DNA of 42,559 nucleotides. Origin: an uncultured Bacteroidales bacterium. Lineage in GTDB: Bacteria; Bacteroidota; Bacteroidia; Bacteroidales; UBA932. This document shows positions 16,867-25,302 of the stretch, piece by piece; the stretch's first letter is position 1; every line of letters starts with the position of its first letter. The notes under the pieces were generated by a model. It ran no database searches, had not been told where the DNA came from, and saw only the letters and a list, made by a program, of their open reading frames with translations. Both the position numbers and the translations under genes were made by a program. The stretch covers positions 1-42,559 of the forward strand of contig ONKO01000015.1 of NCBI GenBank assembly GCA_900318445.1, given 5' to 3'.

Positions 16867-18062
16867 TGATGAAAAAGACAATCTGGATGGGCATTGTGGC
16901 CCTCATGGCCTGTGCCTGCGGGTGCGACAATGCCTACGAGAAAATGCCGGAAGGAGTAGAGCCTTCCACGGGCGGGGAAGTGGTTCCGCCGCCCGCTACG
17001 AACCCTGCCGAGGAATGGGCCGCGCTGGCCGATTCCTGCACCAACGTACTGGTCACCAATTTCCTCGATAAGACAACCGGAACGTTCTGGTCTACTCCGA
17101 ACGATATCGAGCGCTCCACGGAGTATATTTACTGGCAGCAGGCGCACGCCCTGGATGTGCTGCTCTATGCCGCTGAACGCAGTGAAAGCCTGAAGGAGAC
17201 GTACCTGGGCTATGCCCGCAAGTGGGTGCAGAACTATGCCAACAACTACAACCGCGACCACCGCGGGGAAGGGACGTATGGCGGCTTTTTCAATGTCTGG
17301 ACCGACGACATGGCCTGGATTTGCCTAACGCTCATCCATATCTCCGAGGTGTCGGGAGACGCGCAGTATGCGGGCGTGGCCCGGGAGGTGTTTGACCGGT
17401 ATATCTGGCCCCGCCGCAAGTCTTACTCCGGCGGCACGGCGCTTCCCTGGACCAGCCGTCCCGAGGATGTGGCCAATTTCAACGCCTGTACCAACGCTCC
17501 TTCCTGCCTGGTGGCGGCCAAGCTGCATCCGCTCTACAAGGATGCCGGGTATCTGGAAATGGCCAAGACGCTGTACCAGGCCTGCGTGGACCACATGCCC
17601 GACGAAGAACGGGCCGAGGAACCGCCGCTTACCTATACCCAGGGTACGCTGGGCGAGGCCTGCCGGCAGCTGTATCACCTTACAGGGGAGAAGAAGTACA
17701 TGGACAAGGCCGGAAAGGTGCTCAAGTATGCTTTTGTGAGTAACCGCTGCAACGACAGCGCAACGGGCGTGCTGCGCCACGAGGGTACCAGCATGGACCA
17801 GAGCATCTTCAAGGCAGTGCTCATTCCCTATGCCGTCAACTATGTGCTGGACGAAAAGGCCGATGCCATTACGGCGCAGGTCATCCGTGAAAAGCTCATG
17901 CTGAACGCAAAGACGCTGGGGAAACATCTGGACCGCCGCCAGTACCCGCGCATGTACTGCGACTACTTCTGGGGTACCACCTTTGCCGGCGGCAATGCCT
18001 CCATGGGTGCTCAGACCAGCGGCGCTTCGCTCATGGAAGGTGTCGCAAGGATGATGAGGTAA
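16866..18062 (+). CDS. Second GH76 endo-alpha-1,6-mannanase, lipoprotein
   Basis: A 398-residue family 76 glycoside hydrolase, only distantly similar to the first GH76. The catalytic Asp pair is D147-D148 in NVWTDDMAWICL. YIYWQQAHALDVLLYAAER, TYGGFFNVW and LTYTQGTLGEACRQLYHLTGE are family features. The lipobox is VALMAC (C16), followed by more Cys residues and a Pro/Gly-rich linker. The ATG at 16866 shares one base with the preceding stop; an ATG at 16869 is an equally good start. Two GH76 enzymes in one locus may divide the work between surface and periplasm, or between branched and bare mannan. It is the last gene of the locus. Confidence 0.87.
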   Translation: MMKKTIWMGIVALMACACGCDNAYEKMPEGVEPSTGGEVVPPPATNPAEEWAALADSCTNVLVTNFLDKTTGTFWSTPNDIERSTEYIYWQQAHALDVLLYAAERSESLKETYLGYARKWVQNYANNYNRDHRGEGTYGGFFNVWTDDMAWICLTLIHISEVSGDAQYAGVAREVFDRYIWPRRKSYSGGTALPWTSRPEDVANFNACTNAPSCLVAAKLHPLYKDAGYLEMAKTLYQACVDHMPDEERAEEPPLTYTQGTLGEACRQLYHLTGEKKYMDKAGKVLKYAFVSNRCNDSATGVLRHEGTSMDQSIFKAVLIPYAVNYVLDEKADAITAQVIREKLMLNAKTLGKHLDRRQYPRMYCDYFWGTTFAGGNASMGAQTSGASLMEGVARMMR

Positions 18063-18069
18063 GCCTCCC

Positions 18070-18921
18070 TTACCGGAAAAACCGTTTGATGAGTTTTCGG
18101 GCGTGGAGCCTGAAGAAAATATTCTCGAGGAAGTTCGGCCGCTGGAAATTGATGCGAACCACCAGATCCAGCAGGGCGAACTTCCCTGCTTTTGCATCCA
18201 GGGCGCGATGGTCTTCCTTGCCCGAATAGGCAGTGGCGAAAGCATCCCAGAAACGATGGAATTGATCCTCGGTGAGATGGAAGATATCCTGCACCATTTT
18301 TATGGGTGCATAGATGTAGCAGATCATGTATAGGTGCCCAATGTCAAACATGGGGTCCCCGTGGGCAAAGCGGTCCAGGTCTATCCAGTAATATTTGTCA
18401 CCCGCCTGCACCAGATTGCCCATCTGGAAGTCTCCGTGGATGCAGGTGTCGGTGTCGGGGATGGTATAGGCAAAGGCCCGCACGCGCTCCTTCTCTTTCC
18501 TGGTAAGGAACTTGGCCTCCTTGAGTATGTTCAACAGCTGTTCCTTGCGGCTGGGGAAACGGTCGGTGGGGCAGGGGGTTGAAAAGAGTTTCCGGCCTTC
18601 TTCGCAGAGCACGCGGGCCATTTTTTCCGTGCTGGAAGGGTCCTCGCTGCAAATGCGGGAAAGGGATTTCTTTCCATGGATGCGTTCCTGCAGCGTGCCG
18701 TAAAGGTTTCCAATTTCCACAATCTCCTGCATCCTGGGCGTCGTAAGCCCTAAGCTTTCGACGTTTTTGCTTACGTTATATTCGTGCGCGGCATTGGGCA
18801 GGTTGTTGATGCGTTCCTTGTCGATTTTCAAAATCAGGTCTGGCATCTCGGGATTGATGTAGACGGATCCATTGCCGCCTTCACCCACTTTTTGCCATTG
18901 GGAAAGGTCTATCTGTTTCAT
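18070..18921 (-). CDS. APH-fold phosphotransferase, second of a tandem pair
   Basis: A 283-residue cytoplasmic kinase-like protein of the aminoglycoside phosphotransferase fold. The glycine-rich loop is KVGEGGNGSVY (11-21), the catalytic loop is HGDFQMGN (162-169), and the metal-binding segment is WIDLDRF (179-185). I chose the ATG at 18921, two bases after the stop of the upstream paralogue, over longer readings. It resembles the Fibrobacter-type paralogous phosphotransferase family, whose substrates are not known; resistance to aminoglycosides should not be assumed. It ends 7 bp from the convergent GH76 gene and is likely co-transcribed with the gene upstream. Confidence 0.82.
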   Translation of the reverse strand: MKQIDLSQWQKVGEGGNGSVYINPEMPDLILKIDKERINNLPNAAHEYNVSKNVESLGLTTPRMQEIVEIGNLYGTLQERIHGKKSLSRICSEDPSSTEKMARVLCEEGRKLFSTPCPTDRFPSRKEQLLNILKEAKFLTRKEKERVRAFAYTIPDTDTCIHGDFQMGNLVQAGDKYYWIDLDRFAHGDPMFDIGHLYMICYIYAPIKMVQDIFHLTEDQFHRFWDAFATAYSGKEDHRALDAKAGKFALLDLVVRINFQRPNFLENIFFRLHARKLIKRFFR

Positions 18922-18923
18922 GA

Positions 18924-19799
18924 TTATACGCGGATATGGTCTCCAATAAACAGGTTGATCGAGGTGAGAATCTTCTTGTTCTGGAGATAGGGAAGGTTTA
19001 CGTGGTAAGCCTGGGGCCAGAGGCAAACGGCCTCACCTGCCATGATCTGAGCAATACGGGACATCCTTTCCTTGAGCTCGGGGCCGTCCCACCTGGGGCC
19101 ATAGTAGTGCCTTCCCATGACGTCATAGAAGCGGGAGAGCATTTTACGGTCCATGTGGAAGAGTTTCTTCAGGAGGGGATTGGGAGCGTAACCGCTCATG
19201 TGGGAAAGGTGGTTGAAATCCAGCATGGGGTCTCCGTAGCCAAAGTCTCCGAGGTCTATCCAGTATATTTTTCCGTCGGCCATGATAATGTTGCAGGGAT
19301 TGATGTCTCCGTGCAGGCAGGTTGTGGCGGGCTCCAGTTCATCGATGTAGTGGATGAGCCGTGCCTTGATGTCGTCGGGGAGCGCCATGCTGTCGCCGAT
19401 GATTTCGCGCACGCGGAGCGCCGAGCTATCGAAGATTTCCGTGTTACACGGCATGGAGTGCAGGGCCTTGGCGTACTCGGCGGTAGTGCAGGCCAGTTCT
19501 TCGAGCCGGTACGGGTTATCGGCAATAATCCTTCCAAACGACTCTTTTCCGCGGATGCGCTCCATCGTCATGCCGTAGCGCTTGCCGTCGGTGACATAGT
19601 CAAACGGCTGGGCCGACGGAATGCCCATCTCGTACACGGCTTTTGAGCGTTGGAACTCCATAAGAGCCCGCTGGGCCGGTACGCTGGCCTTGTTGAGTTT
19701 GAGTACAACGGAGTCGTCGGTTTTATGGTAAAAGGAGTCTCCGAATCCTCCTCCGCCAAAAGGGACCCAGTCTTTCAGGTCAATCAGCTTAGCGTTCAT
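18924..19799 (-). CDS. APH-fold phosphotransferase, first of a tandem pair
   Basis: A 291-residue paralogue of the adjacent gene. The glycine-rich loop is FGGGGFGDSF (14-23), the catalytic loop HGDINPCN (163-170) and the metal segment WIDLGDF (180-186). It also shares the HxDPM-like GDPMLDF motif (189-195) and the FHMDRKMLSRF stretch with its neighbour (FHLTEDQFHRF there). Role and substrate are unknown; a small molecule is phosphorylated if both catalytic aspartates are used. The two genes are separated by 2 bp and probably arose by duplication. They lie between the two Sus loci without an obvious link to glycans. Confidence 0.82.
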   Translation of the reverse strand: MNAKLIDLKDWVPFGGGGFGDSFYHKTDDSVVLKLNKASVPAQRALMEFQRSKAVYEMGIPSAQPFDYVTDGKRYGMTMERIRGKESFGRIIADNPYRLEELACTTAEYAKALHSMPCNTEIFDSSALRVREIIGDSMALPDDIKARLIHYIDELEPATTCLHGDINPCNIIMADGKIYWIDLGDFGYGDPMLDFNHLSHMSGYAPNPLLKKLFHMDRKMLSRFYDVMGRHYYGPRWDGPELKERMSRIAQIMAGEAVCLWPQAYHVNLPYLQNKKILTSINLFIGDHIRV

Positions 19800-20240
19800 A
19801 GTTATTAGTTCAGTTGTTCTATTTTATCATCTTTTTGGCCAGCATTGTCGCCTCCTTCTCCTACCTTGGTCCGTTTCCATAGTTTAGGTCTGGCTGTTCG
19901 ATATTTTACTATTTTTTACATGACGAAAATATAAATAATAAAGAAAAATCCTGGTCCACCTGCCAAAATTGTAGTAAGAATATTATTTTTGAAACACTTT
20001 GTACAACTATTGTCCCCATCTCACCCGCCCCGAAATCGGACGTTTTCGCCGTTAGTTGCCCGATTTCGCGTTTACATTGACGCCAAATCGAACTTTTAGA
20101 GGGCCGCATAGTAAGCCCACTGCGGGTAACTTGACAGTTTTGGTCAAGTTACCGTCAAAAACGGCCTTTTTTGCGGGTAACCGGACTTATTTTGTCAAGT
20201 TACCCGCAGTGTGGGCACTTTTGCAACTCCCCAGCCAGCC
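19800..20240. other. AT-rich leader and inverted-repeat region
   Basis: I see no gene here. The left part (19800-20020) is AT rich and should hold the promoter of the kinase pair, though no clean TTTG-N19-TAnnTTTG was found. Degenerate copies of the CCGATTT repeat family lie at about 20030-20095. A long inverted repeat occupies 20115-20216. Confidence 0.45.
20115..20216. repeat. Long inverted repeat
   Basis: The left arm runs 20115-20136 (starting GCCCACTGCGGGTAACTTG) and the right arm 20193-20216. They are complementary except for a 2-base insertion (GT) near the outer end. The 56-bp interior holds further partial copies (GGTCAAGTTACCGTC and TTGCGGGTAACCGGAC), so a branched structure is possible. 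Confidence 0.8.
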
Positions 20241-20460
20241 GATGTACGTACATCTGCGCAAACGGCTAGGAACAGGCATTTTCTCCGATGTACGTACAAA
20301 AAAACGGCATTCCAGTGAGGTTTCGATGTACGTACATCGGTAGCCGTGGCGCTTAATCCGTCAATAATCAGCATGTTAGCACAACTGACGGGTATGAAAC
20401 GCATACCCGTCAGTTGTGCTAATCCATTAGTATTCAACTATTTAAGCGCCACAAACGGCC
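20241..20460. repeat. Nested-hairpin repeat element, copy 1
   Basis: It starts with GATGTACGTACATC palindromes (20241-20254 and 20324-20339, with a partial one at 20287). Then comes an outer inverted pair, TGGCGCTTAA (20347-20356) with TTAAGCGCCA (20442-20451). Inside this is a perfect 21-bp stem (20376-20396 with 20402-20422) around the loop AAACG. A second copy in the same orientation lies at 25112-25285. Confidence 0.9.
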
Positions 20461-20541
20461 TCGCAAAAAGCCCTCCTGGCAGCGGCCGTCACCAACCAGA
20501 AATGTCACGAAAAATTGCCCGATTTCGGGGAGGGGTGCGGT

Positions 20542-21615
20542 TTATCGGGTGGGGGTGATGTGGAGTACGAGATACTCCGAACGGGAACCGATGCGGATTT
20601 TCGGGCCCCAGATGCCGAGGCCGGAACTGATGTAGTACTGCGTGTGGCCTTTTTCGTACGGCCCCCTGGCCTTTTCGAAAATGGCGTCGGTTACCCAGGA
20701 GATGGGCCAGGCCTGACCGTGGTGGGTGTGGCCACTGAACTGGAAATCGATGCCGGCCTCCTGCGCCTCTTCAAGGTGCACGGGCTGATGGTCCAGCACA
20801 AGCGAGAAATGGCCGGGGGAAGGGACAAGCTCCTGGAGCGGGGCGCGATGACGGCGGCTGTAGTCGTCCCGGCCGATGATATCGACCCCCTCAAAATGCG
20901 CCACGGAGTCTTTTAGGACCGTGATACCGGCACTAGCCAAAAACCTTTCGGAGTCCTCTGCGCCGCCGATGTATTCGTGGTTGCCCATGACGGTATAGGC
21001 AGGAGCCGTGAGGCGGTGGAATTCATCGGCAAAATGCATGTCCTCGAGGGGCTCGGTAGAAATGTCCACGATGTCTCCGCCGAAGAGCACGAGGTCTGGC
21101 TTTTCGGCATTGATGAGGTCTATCCAGCGGGCAAGTTCTGCCTTTCGGTTACTGTAGCCGATGTGAAGGTCGCTGGCAAGCACTACCGTGAGCGGCTTCG
21201 CAAGGGGCTTTTCGGTCTTGACCGAAATTTCCTCACGATACTTGTGCCTGTAGTGGATGCCGCCCGCGATCATCACGGCAGCAACAATGCCCGTAATGGA
21301 TAGCAGCGCGGTAAGGTTCCCGTTCAGAAGGCCCTTCGGAAGGAGCTTGCAGAGCGTGGCGATATCGGCCAGAGCGAAAACGATAAGAAGATACGCAAAC
21401 GCTATGAGCCAGGGCTGCCCCACCTCGTAAAGCGCCACCACGGCCGGGTAGGGGAGTCGCTTGCGAAGAAGCATGCTGGCAAACGCCGCCACCATCCACA
21501 CGAGGAACAGGCCTGCTACAAGATATTTGAAGACATCGGCCCCCGGCGTAATGCGCCACAGGTGCCAGGTGGCATATCCCACCAATGTAAAGAATACAAA
21601 TACAATCATTAACAT
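20542..21615 (-). CDS. Membrane-anchored calcineurin-like metallophosphoesterase
   Basis: A 357-residue protein with about four or five N-terminal membrane segments (residues 1 to about 130), followed by a metallophosphoesterase domain. Metal-binding motifs are DLHIG, GGDIVD, GNHEY and the pair GHTHHGQ. The overall form is that of the YaeI/YkuE-like phosphoesterases, some of which act on lipid-linked pyrophosphates such as UDP-diacylglucosamine; the substrate here cannot be read from the sequence. I use the ATG at 21615 (MLMIVFVFF); a GTG at 21624 is possible. It is flanked by repeat elements on both sides and does not belong to either Sus locus by arrangement. Confidence 0.88.
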   Translation of the reverse strand: MLMIVFVFFTLVGYATWHLWRITPGADVFKYLVAGLFLVWMVAAFASMLLRKRLPYPAVVALYEVGQPWLIAFAYLLIVFALADIATLCKLLPKGLLNGNLTALLSITGIVAAVMIAGGIHYRHKYREEISVKTEKPLAKPLTVVLASDLHIGYSNRKAELARWIDLINAEKPDLVLFGGDIVDISTEPLEDMHFADEFHRLTAPAYTVMGNHEYIGGAEDSERFLASAGITVLKDSVAHFEGVDIIGRDDYSRRHRAPLQELVPSPGHFSLVLDHQPVHLEEAQEAGIDFQFSGHTHHGQAWPISWVTDAIFEKARGPYEKGHTQYYISSGLGIWGPKIRIGSRSEYLVLHITPTR

Positions 21616-21680
21616 CGGGGACACTCGTAAGCAAAAATTGTGCTACTTCCGGTGCATCGATTCCCCGTACGACCTGACCC

Positions 21681-21771
21681 CAAATCGGACAAAAACGGCA
21701 AAAATGCCCGATTTCGGGCACGGCCCGCCGCCAAATCGGACAAAATCGGCAAAAATGCCCGATTTCCCGTA
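21681..21771. repeat. 51-bp repeat family, two inverted copies
   Basis: Two units start at 21681 and 21732 with CAAATCGGACAAAA and end in AAAAATGCCCGATTT. They are the reverse complement of the four-unit array at 25303-25495. They lie directly before the promoter of the sensor gene. Confidence 0.85.
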
Positions 21772-21792
21772 CGCGAGAATCAGATTTGTTTC

Positions 21793-21800
21793 TATCTTTG
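21793..21800 (+). promoter_or_regulatory. -7 box of the sensor/AraC gene
   Basis: TATCTTTG fits TAnnTTTG and is 47 bp before the ATG. No clean TTTG is seen at the usual -33 distance; the ATTTG at 21784-21788 is too close. Confidence 0.5.
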
Positions 21801-21847
21801 CAGAAAGCGATAACACAAAAAAACTATTCAGCTAGGCGGAGCGCGTC

Positions 21848-24757
21848 ATGAAGATACTTGCATTGCTGCTGGCACTTACCTGTGCCTTTCCCGAAGCGTA
21901 TGAATTCAACAAGGTGGGATATTCCGAAGGCCTTTCCCACAGCGCCGTACTGTCTATTTTCCAGGACAATACAGATCTGGTGTGGATGGGCACGTACGAC
22001 GGCCTTAACTGTTACGACGGAACGTCCATGCAAACGTATCGCTCGGACTTCCGGGCCAACGGCGCCCTCTCCAACAACATCATCAGCTCCATCTGCCAGG
22101 CCGACGGAAACAATCTGTGGGTGAATACGTTCCAGTCCCTGAACCGGCTGTCCAAGGCGTCGGGCGAGATTACGTGTACGTATTCTTTCCAGGACAATAC
22201 CTACCTCTCTTCCAACTCGAAGGGAAACACGTGGCTCATCAGCGGGGGTACGCTGTACTACTACAACACCGTCGAAGAACGGTTCGTTACGGCCCAGACG
22301 CAGTTTCCGGAGGAAATCGAGCCGGAGCAGCGGTTCTTCGTGAGCGAAGCGGGAGAACTCATGTACTTCAAACGGGGCGAAGGAGATGTCCGCATCTATT
22401 CGCTCTCTACCTGGAAGGCAGACTCCACGGCAACGAAAGTGAAGTTCAAAACGGAGAACTTCCATCCCAAGGCCATCAGCGAAATCTATTACCAGACCGG
22501 GATGATGTGCTTTGTAGACCAGGACGACGACCTCTATCTGTACGACACCGACAGAAAGACCAAGGTCTACATAAGGAACCTCTCCTCTCTCATTAAGGAA
22601 TATGGCTACATCGCCGGCATCGTTCCGTTCTACGAAGACTTTCTCATCGGCTTCCAGGTAAACGGCCTTTTCCGCCTCAAGGCATTCAGCAAGTACGAGG
22701 CGGAGCCCATAGACCGCAACATCCGCATCTACTGCCTCTACCATGACCTGCACCAGGGCGTTGTCTGGATCGGCTCCGACGGACAGGGGGCGGTCATGTA
22801 TGCCAGGAAGTATTCTATCGGCCGGAATATCCTCGTCCCGTCCATCTCCGAGAACCTCTCCCGCCCCATCCGGTCCATCCTCACCGACCGGCACGGGGCC
22901 ATGTGGGTAGGGACCAAGGGGGACGGCATTGTCTACATCCCCGACTGGGAGCACGGGACGGCCGGCACCGAGATCATCACCCCGAGGGGACGCCGCCCCG
23001 CGAAGGGATATCGGCGAGAATCCCGGGAATTCAAGGTCTACTCCATCAAGGAGAGCCGGTACCGCAGCGGCGTGTGGCTGGGAACAGGTGACGAAGGGCT
23101 CATGTTCTGCCCCTACGGAGGTGTGCCCGTGCAAGTGCACCTCCCCGAAGGCTCCCTGGAAGATGTCCACGACATCTATGAAAAGGACGAAAACACGCTC
23201 TACGTCTCCACAACGGGCCAGGGCATCCACCAAATCCAGTTCTCCGGGAACAGGGTTGTCATGGACAAGAAGTACAACTTCTATTTCGGAGGCGGACTGT
23301 TGGAGAGTTTCCATGCCCTGAAAGCCGCCGGAGACTCCGTGCTTTACGCCGGCAGCCGCGGGTACGGCCTGGTGAGGCTGAACCTGAAGACCGACGAGTA
23401 CAGCGTCATTTCCATGCGCTATCTCTACAACGAGGCCATCGACGACATCCTGAGCCTATGCCCGGCCTCGGACGGCAGCCTCTACGTGGGAACGGTATCG
23501 GGCCTTCTGCGCCTGCATAATTCCGGCAAGGACATCAAGGCCGAGCACATCGGCCGAAAGACGGGCCTTGTCAACGACATGATCCACGGCATCCTCGAGG
23601 ACAGTGACGGCATCATCTGGCTGGGCACCGACCGCGGCCTGGTGAAGTACAACCCCGCCAACTCCCTGGCCCAGACCTATCTGTACTCGGCCGGCATCGA
23701 ACTGGGAGAATTCAGCGACGACGCCTACTCCAAGGACCCCCGCACCGGCAAGCTGTTCCTGGGCGGAAACGGCGGCCTCATTGCCCTGGAACCGCATACC
23801 CCGGAGATGGTGCAGTACTTCACCCAGATCCGGCTCCGGAGCCTGGAAGTGGGCCACGAAGCCGTACGCATGTCAGACTACACCGACAAGGACGGCAACC
23901 TCACCTTCAAGGGAAGCAATGTCTCCTTCGCCGTCTCCTTCGCCGCTCCCGACTACCAGGCCGCCGGTTTCGTGGAGTATTCCGCCTTCCTGGAGGGCTA
24001 CGACAAAGAGTGGTCTCCCTACACGCTGGATAACAAGGTCTCCTACACCGACGTCCCCGCCGGCAACTACACGCTCCGCCTCCGTTACAAGAAAGACGTC
24101 TACGACACCCTGCCGGAAGAATTCCACATCCGGGTGCGCATCCGCCGCGCCTTCTTCCGCTCGCCGCTGTTCATGGCCCTCGTAGCCCTGGCCTTCCTGG
24201 TGCTCCTTGCCTTCTGTCTCATCGGCTGGCGCATCATCCTGCGTGCGCGCGACAAGGAAACCGCCGTCGCCCTCCCGGAAGAAATCCGCAAAATGCTGGC
24301 CGATGTCATTGCGCGAAGGTCCTCCGGCCAGAAAGACCGTCTCCGCATGGAAGAGCTGGGAACGCTGGCCGATGCCATCACCCCTGCGAGCGAAGACGAC
24401 ATGGCCTTCGTCCGGAGAACCATCGAAGTCCTCTCCGAGAACATCACCCGCGAAGACCTGGGAACGGCTCTCATTGCCGACAGACTGGCCATGACGCCCC
24501 GTTCCTTCTACCGCCGCTTCCGCAGCATCTCCAACATCACCCCCGGTGCCCTCATCAAAATCTACCGCCTGGAGATGGCCTCCCGCCTCCTTCTGGACAG
24601 CGACAAGCAAATCATGGACGTCCTGGCCGAAGTTGGCATCTCCAGCCGCTCCTACTTCTACAAGGAATTCACCGAGCGCTTTGGCATGACCCCCGGCGCC
24701 TGGAAATCCTCGCACGGCGTGAGCGCTGCCGACGAAGGCACTAAACAAGGCGCGTGA
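21848..24757 (+). CDS. Membrane-spanning one-component sensor: beta-propeller, Y_Y_Y and AraC-type DNA-binding domains
   Basis: A 969-residue regulator. After a signal peptide (about 1-17) come many two-component-propeller repeats (for example DLVWMGTYDGLNCYDG, AMWVGTKGDGIVYIPD, GIIWLGTDRGLVKYNP), then a Y_Y_Y domain (about 690-765, VEYSAFLEGYDKEWSPY) and one membrane helix (about 773-795). The cytoplasmic part is short: a linker and an AraC/HTH_18 domain (about 870-955, LIADRLAMTPRSFYRRFRS, ending in FYKEFTERFGMTPGAW). It has the periplasmic part of a hybrid two-component system but no histidine kinase or receiver, so it must signal directly across the membrane, as SusR does. It likely controls the Sus locus beginning 950 bp downstream. 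Confidence 0.9.
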   Translation: MKILALLLALTCAFPEAYEFNKVGYSEGLSHSAVLSIFQDNTDLVWMGTYDGLNCYDGTSMQTYRSDFRANGALSNNIISSICQADGNNLWVNTFQSLNRLSKASGEITCTYSFQDNTYLSSNSKGNTWLISGGTLYYYNTVEERFVTAQTQFPEEIEPEQRFFVSEAGELMYFKRGEGDVRIYSLSTWKADSTATKVKFKTENFHPKAISEIYYQTGMMCFVDQDDDLYLYDTDRKTKVYIRNLSSLIKEYGYIAGIVPFYEDFLIGFQVNGLFRLKAFSKYEAEPIDRNIRIYCLYHDLHQGVVWIGSDGQGAVMYARKYSIGRNILVPSISENLSRPIRSILTDRHGAMWVGTKGDGIVYIPDWEHGTAGTEIITPRGRRPAKGYRRESREFKVYSIKESRYRSGVWLGTGDEGLMFCPYGGVPVQVHLPEGSLEDVHDIYEKDENTLYVSTTGQGIHQIQFSGNRVVMDKKYNFYFGGGLLESFHALKAAGDSVLYAGSRGYGLVRLNLKTDEYSVISMRYLYNEAIDDILSLCPASDGSLYVGTVSGLLRLHNSGKDIKAEHIGRKTGLVNDMIHGILEDSDGIIWLGTDRGLVKYNPANSLAQTYLYSAGIELGEFSDDAYSKDPRTGKLFLGGNGGLIALEPHTPEMVQYFTQIRLRSLEVGHEAVRMSDYTDKDGNLTFKGSNVSFAVSFAAPDYQAAGFVEYSAFLEGYDKEWSPYTLDNKVSYTDVPAGNYTLRLRYKKDVYDTLPEEFHIRVRIRRAFFRSPLFMALVALAFLVLLAFCLIGWRIILRARDKETAVALPEEIRKMLADVIARRSSGQKDRLRMEELGTLADAITPASEDDMAFVRRTIEVLSENITREDLGTALIADRLAMTPRSFYRRFRSISNITPGALIKIYRLEMASRLLLDSDKQIMDVLAEVGISSRSYFYKEFTERFGMTPGAWKSSHGVSAADEGTKQGA

Positions 24758-25111
24758 TGGTTCCTTTGCCGCGCGTCCAGCCGATGTCGAGAGCGTGAGC
24801 GGCGTCAACGTGATTCCGGGGCTGACGGTGCGGGTTTCGGGTGTCAACGGCGCAGGTTCCGGGTGTCAACGGTGCAGGTTCACGGACAGGCGGCGCAGGT
24901 TCCGGGTGTCAACGGTGCAGGTTCTCACGGACAGGCGGCGCAAGTTCCGGGTGTCAACGGTGCAGGTTCAAAAACAGGGGCTGAACCTGCACCGTGAATC
25001 GGCCTTCTGCGTTGCTCCGGTGGCACAGGTTTCGGCCCTAAAATGGAACCGGCGCCATTTATGGCTGAACCTGCGCCATCGGGGTGCTAGTGGGCTTTTT
25101 CGCAATTCCCC
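24758..25111. repeat. GC-rich repeats after the sensor gene
   Basis: I see no gene here. A unit of about 43-46 bp containing TTCCGGGTGTCAACGGTGCA is repeated from about 24831 to 24970, next to CACGGACAGGCGGCGCA. The last copy forms a perfect 12-bp hairpin with its inverse: GGTGCAGGTTCA (24959-24970) with TGAACCTGCACC (24982-24993). It might end transcription of the sensor gene, but it has no T-run. Confidence 0.7.
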
Positions 25112-25285
25112 AGCCGATGTACGTACAAAAATACGGCATCCCAGTGCGGTGGCGATGTACGTACGTCGGTAGCCGTGGCGCTTATGCGGCTGATAATCAG
25201 CATGTTAGCACAACTGACGGGTGTGAAACGCATACCCGTCAGTTGTGCTAATCCTTTAGTATTCATCTGTTTAAGCGCCACGCTG
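25112..25285. repeat. Nested-hairpin repeat element, copy 2
   Basis: Homologous to 20283-20460, same orientation. The inner stem is 25205-25225 with 25231-25251, again around AAACG, with one G-T pair. The outer arms are TGGCGCTTA (25176-25184) and TTAAGCGCCA (25271-25280). Palindromic GTACGTAC sites lie at the left end. Confidence 0.9.
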
Positions 25286-25302
25286 CAGCCGAGCCGTACG
25301 AG

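Noticed and set aside
18922-19026. Longer N-terminus for the second APH-fold kinase
   Set aside because: It would overlap the upstream paralogue by about 100 bp. The conserved fold starts at the ATG at 18921.
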